DNA from: UBA1723 sp045641065
GTDB lineage: Bacteria; Bacteroidota; Bacteroidia; Bacteroidales; Paludibacteraceae
Length of the DNA stretch: 19,959 bases
Direction: 5' to 3'
NCBI GenBank assembly: GCA_045641065.1
Contig: JAZUGF010000095.1
Span: forward strand, 1 to 19,959
Shown here: positions 14,437 through 19,959 of the stretch, in pieces
Layout: every line of letters starts with the position of its first letter
How positions within the stretch are numbered: position 1 is the stretch's first letter
The notes under the pieces: generated by a model
Databases searched by the model: none
Seen by the model: the letters and a program-made list of their open reading frames with translations, nothing else
Told to the model about the DNA's origin: nothing
Made by a program: the position numbers and the translations under genes

Positions 14437-15142
14437 TGCTTTACAAGTGTTTGACTTGTTGAAAGAACAATTAAGCACTAACAATCAAGGAGAAATCACA
14501 TTCAGGTTATCTGATTTTCAAATAACTGTGCAGCAAAATAATGTTGTTGGAAATATTTTGGAAGAGTGGTTGGATAAATGGATGACAAAAAATAATATAG
14601 ACCATGTCTACAATCACTCTCAAAGTTCTCCAGATTTTTGGTTGAACGCCACTCTGTCAAATGACGATTGGTTGGAAATAAAGTCATTTACTGGCAGTCC
14701 TAATTTTGACATCGGCAATTTTATGTCATATATTTCAGACGCCATGGACAAACCATGGAAACTACAATCTAATTATCTGTTGATTGAGTATAAAATGGAT
14801 ATGGAAACGGGAATTATTACCATCAACAATGTCTGGCTGAAGAAAGTTTGGGAAATCAGTTGTCCAAGTGCAAAATGGGCAGTAAAAGTCCAAGACAAAA
14901 AGAATATCATCTACAATTTAAGACCTGCCACATGGTATTCTGAAAAAACAGACTTTGACACATTCAAATCATTAGAAGACTTCTTATCTGCTCTCGACTT
15001 TGTTATAAAAACATATCCAAGCACTGCAAAAATTGGATTGGAATGGAAACGAAAGGTTGAGAAAGCATATAAAGATTACTATAATAAATCGTTGAACATT
15101 CCTTTGTGGCAAGATATTGTTCAAAATTATCAAAAAAAATAG
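14423..15142 (+). CDS. Type II restriction endonuclease, NgoBV-like
   Basis: Partner nuclease of the preceding methyltransferase; expected to cut the same site when unmethylated. The 239-residue protein shows a PD-(D/E)XK core: SPDFWL with P70-D71, then WLEIK with E85-x-K87, followed by GSPNFDIGNFMSY (91-103). These segments resemble the NgoBV/NlaIV endonuclease family (GGNNCC), but I recall the family only from its motifs and specificity is unproven. Its ATG lies inside the methyltransferase gene, 14 bp before that gene's end in another frame, so nuclease synthesis is probably coupled to and delayed behind methyltransferase synthesis. AT-rich codon use matches the methyltransferase. No terminator was found after it. 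Confidence 0.8.
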   Translation: MAKYNALQVFDLLKEQLSTNNQGEITFRLSDFQITVQQNNVVGNILEEWLDKWMTKNNIDHVYNHSQSSPDFWLNATLSNDDWLEIKSFTGSPNFDIGNFMSYISDAMDKPWKLQSNYLLIEYKMDMETGIITINNVWLKKVWEISCPSAKWAVKVQDKKNIIYNLRPATWYSEKTDFDTFKSLEDFLSALDFVIKTYPSTAKIGLEWKRKVEKAYKDYYNKSLNIPLWQDIVQNYQKK

Positions 15143-15168
15143 AGATTATATAGCAGTTGTCCAAGTTT

Positions 15169-15222
15169 AGGATTGCAAAGGGCGGAAGCCCTTGCCACCC
15201 ATCGCGAGCCTGGAGGGCGAGC
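15169..15222 (+). repeat. Two-hairpin intergenic element, copy C
   Basis: AGGATTGCAA opening as in copy A, then AAGGGC-GGAA-GCCCTT, spacer TGCCACCCATC, then GC-GA-GCC-loop-GGC-GA-GC. It is the shortest copy. It lies 26 bp after the nuclease stop and 60 bp before the next gene, at one edge of the AT-rich restriction-modification block. Confidence 0.75.
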
Positions 15223-15281
15223 GTATAAAAGGCGACTCATAAATAATCACAAAAAATAGCAATGTCCTTTCAAGGAGAAAA

Positions 15282-15593
15282 ATGAACAACTCTAAAAAAA
15301 CTGATAACTACAACAATGGATTTTGGCAATTTATCGTAGATTATTTGCCGAACTATAGTTCAAGAGATGATGTATTATGGGATGATATCCTAACAAGATT
15401 TATAGCGGACGAAGATGTAAGTGATGCAGATATGGAAATAATCTCAGCAGAATTCAACTGTGACAAAAAACTTGTAAAAAAAGAACTCGCTATATTAGAA
15501 TCTGAATTTGCAAAGGAAGCATTAATGGCGTATTTCAACTTAGTTGCAACAAACAACAAACTAAATAACAATTATATTCTATGCAAGAAATAA
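15282..15593 (+). CDS. Small hypothetical protein, 103 residues
   Basis: Not recognised. A soluble, acidic, mostly helical-looking protein with no signal peptide or membrane segment; a central DEDVSDADMEIISAEFNCDK segment (about 46-65) is followed by a Lys/Glu-rich helix and an Asn-rich tail. It has a rare strong Shine-Dalgarno for this phylum, AAGGAG at 15272-15277, four bases before the ATG. Base composition is AT-rich like the restriction-modification genes before it. The next gene starts inside it, 13 bp before its end, so the two are probably translationally coupled. It could be part of the acquired block or unrelated. Confidence 0.6.
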   Translation: MNNSKKTDNYNNGFWQFIVDYLPNYSSRDDVLWDDILTRFIADEDVSDADMEIISAEFNCDKKLVKKELAILESEFAKEALMAYFNLVATNNKLNNNYILCKK

Positions 15594-15865
15594 TAATGAC
15601 TCCCGACGTGTGTATGCGATTCCTTGTTTGGTCGTACTACTACCACGATATCCGTCCGTCTAAGACTATGAGCTACAAGGATTGTGGCAAATTCTCTGAT
15701 GCCGACGCCGCTCATCTTGACGACTTGAAGGAGACTCTTTTCAACTGTTTTGAGGAGGCTTCTGTAGAGAGAGCCTGCGACCAATTCTACAAAGCTAAGA
15801 TGCTTCAGGAGCCATGTCCGTTTCCTCAGAGCGAATTGGATTTGATGTTTGCGAAGGAGAAATAA
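15581..15865 (+). CDS. Small hypothetical protein, 94 residues
   Basis: Not recognised. A small cytoplasmic-looking protein: PDVCMRFLVWSYYYHDIRPS near 8-27, then a charged segment and a C-terminal PQSELDLMFAKEK. There are five Cys (residues 11, 35, 55, 65 and 79), spaced unlike a classic zinc motif. Two starts are possible, ATG at 15581 (overlapping the previous gene by 13 bp) or ATG at 15596 (2 bp after that gene's stop); both imply coupling to it. Codons (GCC, GAC, CTT, GAG) are closer to host genes than those of its upstream neighbour, which argues against the whole stretch having one origin. Confidence 0.55.
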   Translation: MQEIIMTPDVCMRFLVWSYYYHDIRPSKTMSYKDCGKFSDADAAHLDDLKETLFNCFEEASVERACDQFYKAKMLQEPCPFPQSELDLMFAKEK

Positions 15866-15886
15866 AATATTCCATTCATTTAAAAT

Positions 15887-15930
15887 AGCAAAGACGGGGA
15901 CATTTGAAGAAACAGCAAAGACGGGGACAT
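15887..15930. repeat. 17-bp direct repeat, period 27
   Basis: AGCAAAGACGGGGACAT occurs exactly at 15887-15903 and 15914-15930. The second copy runs into the palindrome at 15919-15939. It lies between convergent genes. Confidence 0.85.
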
Positions 15931-15939
15931 GCCCCGTCT
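15919..15939. repeat. Palindrome AGACGGGG/CCCCGTCT between convergent genes
   Basis: Perfect 8-bp stem AGACGGGG (15919-15926) / CCCCGTCT (15932-15939) with loop ACATG, followed by CTACACG. There is no T-run on the + strand and only TTTG on the - strand, so it is a weak terminator at best. The GTAGAGAC-rich palindrome looks like interspersed repetitive palindromes common in Bacteroidales chromosomes. Confidence 0.6.
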
Positions 15940-15965
15940 CTACACGTATAATTCAATATTCAGAA

Positions 15966-18359
15966 TCACATTCCGTATCCTATGAATTTGTCTTCAAAAC
16001 AGATGTCATACTCTCGTTTTTGACTCTCTCCGGAAGGGGCTTTCTTCTTTGATTTCTTTAGTTCCTTGAGTGCTTCTTCTGCGTCTTTATTTCCATTTTC
16101 AGCTGCGTCTTGCCACAAAGACTCAGCCATTTCTAAATTTTTATTCACTCCGTAACCTTCCTTATAGCAGTATCCGAGCATAAATTCTGCTTGTCTGTTT
16201 CCCAATTGCATTGCTTTAGTAAAATGAGAGACTGCCTTTGAGTAGTTGACAGGTCTAACCTTTCCATAAAAGCATAGAACACCCAGATTGTAGTTTGATT
16301 CCACGTCGTTATTCTCAGCGGCCAAACTCCAATAAATTATGGCTTTAGTATATTCTTTTTTGGAGTAGTGAATATGGGCCAAATTTCGATATCCATAGAT
16401 GACATTTCCCATGTCGCCCAACTTTTTATAACATTTCACCGCTTTCTCCAAATCTTGCTCCACTCCTATTCCAAGTCGGTAGCATCGTCCTACATTACAT
16501 AGAGCCTGCATACATCCATAAAGTGCAGATTCAGAAAACCATTTGAACGCTTCTTTATCGTCTTGCTCCACTCCCAAACCTTGACTATAGTAGTAACCTA
16601 CACAATTTTGAGAGACATATTCGCCTTGTTCCGCTGCAAGCTTAAAATACTTAAATGCTTTTTTATAATCTTGCTTCACATTGGATCCAAATTGGTAATA
16701 TATACCCAAAGTCATTTGTGCAAGACTGTTGCCTTTGCCTGCCTCTGCCTCCAACTGCTCAATGCTGCTGTTGTATAATGAGTTTTGCTGATAGTTGACT
16801 TTTAATGGCTTAAAACCAACGTTTTCCTCATCTTCATCCAGAAGAGTGCCGAGAAGAGGCTTATTCTGCCAAACTCCGTTTTTTTTGAGAAAAACAATCT
16901 TTGGAGTCTTAAATGGATAGCCGACCACCATTTCTCGAATCTCGTAGATATCCGTCACTTCTGAATCTGGCACTCCACCACGATAAAAAGTAGGAGGATA
17001 TTTTTCGGAACGATCAATTTCCGGTTCAATTCCTGACGCCTTGCCTTCTTCGTCGTCATGAAACCAGATATAAACCTCCCCATACTTCTCTTCATGGCTA
17101 CAATAATCAGCCAGACAACCATTGTAGACAGCATAGGTCTTGGATACAGAATACGCAGACTCAATCTCATTGGGATTATCAAGATGACGGTAATAATAGG
17201 GATCACCATTGGTTAATATCTGCTCTTGCTTCTCAAACCCAAGGTTTAATAGTTCAGGATCAATGCCTATAATCTTACCTTTTTTTTCTTGATATAAAAA
17301 TTCTCTATTCTTAATCCGGACAATAAAATATCTGCCTTTATTCTCTTCCGTGTTTTGCTGAGGTTGAGCCTCAGATGGAGTTTTCCTGTCGACATTACTA
17401 GCTATAGCTGTAACTTTCAAAGAGTTGCTGGTCTCATATTCCACGCTTCCGTCTGGATTGTAAGTAGTCTCATCAATCAAATTATCTTCTTTGTCGAACT
17501 TACAAACCTTTTCAAGACGTCCATCCTTTTCATTATAAAAATAGGAAGTATGGCCATCTTGATCATACACCGTTTTTAATACCAGTTTTTCATCAATAGT
17601 ATATTTATTAGATTCAATCAAAGCACCATCGACGTCGCGAGTATAGAAATAATGGTAAGACTCTCTCTTACTATAATTAGAATACTGTTCCAACATACGG
17701 CCATTGTCGTCTGATATCTGCTTAGAGAGTAGTTTTCCATCCTCATAATGACGATATTCAATTCTTACGCCCTTGTCGTTGTATTTTGCTATTTGGTACA
17801 ATTCTCCATCCGAATGATATTGACATTCTTCGATTTTTCTTCCGGCGTCGTTGTACTTGAATGTTTCTCTATAACCAGCATTACCAGTGATTCCATAATG
17901 CTGTATTTCGACCACTTGATTCTTGTCGTTATACTTTAGGCGACGTTGGTTTATGATTTGAACCAATTTCTTTTTTCTGAAGTTCAATGTAAAATCGATC
18001 TCTCCGTATTTTCCGGAAAGAGTCAGATCAGGAAAACCAGACTCTTCTTCAGCCCTTTTTGTCCATAGTTTAAGATAACTAATGCCCGATATGAACCCAT
18101 TCAAGTTTGACGATTTCAATCCATTTTCCTCAAAAAAAGGATCGACAATCTGCTTATAATCTTCAATCTTGAATTTTTCGACTAACCACTTTACTATTGA
18201 CTTTTCCTTATCAGAAAGATCAAAGCCATACTCGCCTGGCATACCATGTCCATGAGTTAAAGTTGCTTCAGTAGTGATGTTGAATTCTTTATCTACATCT
18301 CCAATTTTGACTTTAATCTTTGAACCTTCAGTAAGCTTATTATAATCAATTGTTTCCAT
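15966..18359 (-). CDS. Large repeat protein: YD/MORN-like and Sel1-like repeats
   Basis: A 797-residue protein of unknown function. An upstream GTG at 18383 is possible, but the ATG at 18359 (METIDYNKL) is preferred. There is no signal peptide, so it is probably cytoplasmic. Order: a unique N-terminal part (1-130); short repeats of the type LKYNDKNQVVEIQHY, FKYNDAGRKIEECQYH, AKYNDKGVRIEYRHY (about 138-320), like MORN_2/YD repeats; a Gln/Pro/Glu linker (about 330-345); a unique middle (about 345-510) with GRYFIVRIKN; and six Sel1-like TPR-type repeats (about 520-765), for example YYYSQGLGVEQDDKEAFKWF. Such repeats usually bind proteins. It lies 267 bp downstream of another repeat gene on the same strand. 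Whether the two genes share a transcript is unclear. Confidence 0.8.
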   Translation of the reverse strand: METIDYNKLTEGSKIKVKIGDVDKEFNITTEATLTHGHGMPGEYGFDLSDKEKSIVKWLVEKFKIEDYKQIVDPFFEENGLKSSNLNGFISGISYLKLWTKRAEEESGFPDLTLSGKYGEIDFTLNFRKKKLVQIINQRRLKYNDKNQVVEIQHYGITGNAGYRETFKYNDAGRKIEECQYHSDGELYQIAKYNDKGVRIEYRHYEDGKLLSKQISDDNGRMLEQYSNYSKRESYHYFYTRDVDGALIESNKYTIDEKLVLKTVYDQDGHTSYFYNEKDGRLEKVCKFDKEDNLIDETTYNPDGSVEYETSNSLKVTAIASNVDRKTPSEAQPQQNTEENKGRYFIVRIKNREFLYQEKKGKIIGIDPELLNLGFEKQEQILTNGDPYYYRHLDNPNEIESAYSVSKTYAVYNGCLADYCSHEEKYGEVYIWFHDDEEGKASGIEPEIDRSEKYPPTFYRGGVPDSEVTDIYEIREMVVGYPFKTPKIVFLKKNGVWQNKPLLGTLLDEDEENVGFKPLKVNYQQNSLYNSSIEQLEAEAGKGNSLAQMTLGIYYQFGSNVKQDYKKAFKYFKLAAEQGEYVSQNCVGYYYSQGLGVEQDDKEAFKWFSESALYGCMQALCNVGRCYRLGIGVEQDLEKAVKCYKKLGDMGNVIYGYRNLAHIHYSKKEYTKAIIYWSLAAENNDVESNYNLGVLCFYGKVRPVNYSKAVSHFTKAMQLGNRQAEFMLGYCYKEGYGVNKNLEMAESLWQDAAENGNKDAEEALKELKKSKKKAPSGESQKREYDICFEDKFIGYGM

Positions 18360-18387
18360 AAAATACTTTTTAATGCGACACACGCAT

Positions 18388-18614
18388 CCGACACCTGCTG
18401 CGCAGGAATCGGCTAACCATCACTTTGTGCAAAGTCCTCCGGACTATTAACACGCTGACGACACACGATATTTGGAGACACCCACAGGTCCAGCGGACCT
18501 GGCACGTTGTGATGGGTAGCCGATTCCATTTATTCGGTCGAAGACTGAATAAATGGTGTCGGTTTCATTGATTTCGGAACCCAAAAACGAAATGGTGTCG
18601 GTTTCATTGATTTC
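18388..18614 (-). other. Highly structured intergenic element
   Basis: Several nested inverted repeats fill the gap between two - strand genes. An 18-nt arm at 18406-18423 matches 18509-18526 at 17 of 18 positions. Inside it lie CAGGTCC-AGC-GGACCTG (18485-18501) and AGTCC-TCC-GGACT (18433-18445), with ACTTT-GTGC-AAAGT (18422-18435) overlapping both. Outside are CCTGC-TGC-GCAGG (18394-18406) and a 14-bp hairpin (18526-18539 with 18543-18556, one G-T pair, loop GAA). No ORF or TAnnTTTG box was seen. It may be a leader RNA for the gene at 15966-18359, a small RNA, or a composite mobile palindrome. Confidence 0.6.
18551..18614. repeat. 25-bp direct repeat, period 39
   Basis: An identical 25-bp sequence, beginning AAATGGTGTCGG and ending CATTGATTTC, lies at 18551-18575 and 18590-18614. 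Each copy contains GGTGTCGG, complementary to CCGACACC at 18388-18395. Confidence 0.9.
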
Positions 18615-18626
18615 CGTTTGACGTCA

Positions 18627-19959
18627 TTAGAATGCCCACAAATCTTCGTCGGATGCCATGTTTATTCCTTCTTCCGAGAACATAATAGAAAGGCCTGTTG
18701 CGATGTCCATGTCACTCGTGTTCCAATCGGTGTCGACTACCCAGCCATAACGTTTGCCATCTTTTTTATAAATCATATATTCAAAATATATGAGATCCAT
18801 CACGCGCTCTTTTGTGATGTGGTCCAAATCGTAGTATGTTGGATCTTCGTCATCTTCTTCGTCTCCCTCAAGATCTCGTTTGCACTCCCTCAACTCTTCA
18901 ATGACCTCGTAATTGTATTCGTAATACTCTAGTAGATGTTCCGGAATCATGTCACGGTATTTCGCCTCGTTTTTCTTGTAATCCAAGTAGTTCTGCCTTT
19001 GCTGAGGTGTGATGCCATCCTTGTGATGTGGCTCGACTTTGATCTTGTACCAGCTATTACAACCATCGATGTCTGATTGCTCATATTTGACCCATTTGTC
19101 ATGGTCCAAAAACAAGACGCCAAATACTTCATCTATGATATGACCGTGTCTTTTGGAATTCAATACCCATCCATTCTGTACTTTGATGGTGTCTTCCGAC
19201 AAGATAATAGAAACAGCGTGTTCTTTGCCTGTGATTTCTGCCAACCAGCCAAAGTTTCCTTCACGGTCGAAAAACAGAGCCTTAATAACTAGAGCGTTAC
19301 AAAGAGAGGTTTCATTCACCTTTTCTGGCATCAAATTATCTTCAGATCTATACCAACGGCTGTTCTCGTAATTCTCTTTATGATAAGCCAGCAGCACCTG
19401 AGGCACATTCTGTACGTATTCGTTAATATTTTCACGGTAACGCTTGTATGCATTATGCTGGGCCTCGTTTATCTCCTCGTTTTCTGAGCATTGAAACATG
19501 ATTTCACCCACACCATTACCGCAAAATGGAATAGTGACCGGCAGAGTCATGTAACCTTCCTTGTCGAATGTCAGTTTACTGAAAATTGCGTCGTCAGTAG
19601 GGTTGGTTTTTAAATAATCCCATCCTTTGAAAATTCTTGGTTTGCCATCGGACAAGACAACTGATATGAGATATTGTGACGAAATAAAATTTGACAACCA
19701 ACCGAAATTTCCTTTACGATCAATAAATAATTCTAATGGCTTAAAATAACAAATAGTGGCTAATTTATCTACCACATCCAGTTTCAATTCATCTGGCAAA
19801 GTAAATCGTCTACTAAAATCTTCAAAATGATTTTTGTAATAAGAGAAGATAGTTTCAGGCACTTCTTTAGCTATATTTGACAAATTAGTCAAATATGATT
19901 TGTAAGCCTCTCGCTGATTCTCTGTTATCTCTTCTTCTTTGTCACACTTGATAACTAGA
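18627..19959 (-). CDS. Tandem-domain protein, 5' end cut by window
   Basis: Function unknown. Read on the - strand the frame is open to the window edge; the Met-like start at 19892 is a TTG inside the gene and must not be taken as the start, because the 22 codons upstream (EEITENQREAYKSYL) match the inner repeats. The visible part holds three units of about 150 residues. Each opens with a QRxAYxxY helix, then a VPxxLLxYY segment, then a sheet-like GNFGWL motif (residues 61 and 212 counted from 19892; KRYGWV at 380 in the last). The first unit ends in LPVTIPFCGNGVGEIMF (117-133). The third has an acidic insert (EGDEEDDEDP). It resembles DUF6985-type domains of Bacteroidetes; that match is tentative. 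No signal peptide can be judged. Confidence 0.75.
   Translation of the reverse strand, partial: LVIKCDKEEEITENQREAYKSYLTNLSNIAKEVPETIFSYYKNHFEDFSRRFTLPDELKLDVVDKLATICYFKPLELFIDRKGNFGWLSNFISSQYLISVVLSDGKPRIFKGWDYLKTNPTDDAIFSKLTFDKEGYMTLPVTIPFCGNGVGEIMFQCSENEEINEAQHNAYKRYRENINEYVQNVPQVLLAYHKENYENSRWYRSEDNLMPEKVNETSLCNALVIKALFFDREGNFGWLAEITGKEHAVSIILSEDTIKVQNGWVLNSKRHGHIIDEVFGVLFLDHDKWVKYEQSDIDGCNSWYKIKVEPHHKDGITPQQRQNYLDYKKNEAKYRDMIPEHLLEYYEYNYEVIEELRECKRDLEGDEEDDEDPTYYDLDHITKERVMDLIYFEYMIYKKDGKRYGWVVDTDWNTSDMDIATGLSIMFSEEGINMASDEDLWAF

Noticed and set aside
18388..18614. CRISPR array or integron attC site in the repeat-rich gap
   Set aside because: Only two copies of the 25-bp unit with one spacer, no cas genes or integrase, and the remaining repeats are inverted rather than regular direct repeats.
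19890..19892. Start of the right-edge gene at 19892
   Set aside because: The codon is TTG and the frame stays open to the window edge with residues matching the internal repeats, so it is not a real start.

Overview
The window reads as a chromosomal segment of a member of the Bacteroidota, most likely order Bacteroidales (Prevotella/Bacteroides-like; the genus cannot be fixed from sequence alone). The evidence is TAnnTTTG-type -7 promoter elements, few Shine-Dalgarno sites, a lipoprotein with a Bacteroidetes-style CSKDED N-terminus, and an argR-GNAT-argG operon. Most genes use host-like codons; the block at about 12.6-15.6 kb is clearly more AT-rich.

Left part (1-8.3 kb, + strand): the end of proC and all of proB (proline synthesis), then fabG (fatty-acid synthesis) with a strong GNRA-loop terminator, a putative surface lipoprotein with a structured 5' leader, and a three-gene biotin-dependent acyl-CoA carboxylase operon (biotin carboxylase, biotin carrier, carboxyltransferase; probably propionyl-CoA/methylmalonyl-CoA chemistry). 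The 660-bp gap before this operon carries, on the opposite strand, a near-consensus promoter and a hairpin terminator about 214 nt apart, a good small-RNA or micropeptide candidate.

Middle part (8.3-12.5 kb, + strand): queC-queF (7-deazaguanine/queuosine precursor synthesis), then argR, a GNAT acyltransferase with a Cys cluster, and argG (arginine regulation and synthesis), closed by two consecutive terminator hairpins. A type II restriction-modification system follows: a C5 cytosine methyltransferase with an unusual ~175-residue N-terminal extension, and an overlapping PD-(D/E)XK nuclease that looks NgoBV/NlaIV-like. Two small overlapping hypothetical genes come next.

Right part (15.9-20 kb, - strand): a 797-residue protein with YD/MORN-like and six Sel1-like repeats, and upstream of it a gene cut by the window edge that encodes at least three tandem copies of a ~150-residue domain. 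Between them lies a highly structured intergenic segment with nested inverted repeats and a 25-bp direct repeat.

The most unusual signal is an intergenic element present three times (1881-1939, 8448-8510 on the - strand, 15169-15222). Each copy holds two hairpins whose stems differ in sequence but keep pairing, and the second stem keeps a GA/GA internal loop. No CRISPR array, tRNA, rRNA or transposase gene was seen.
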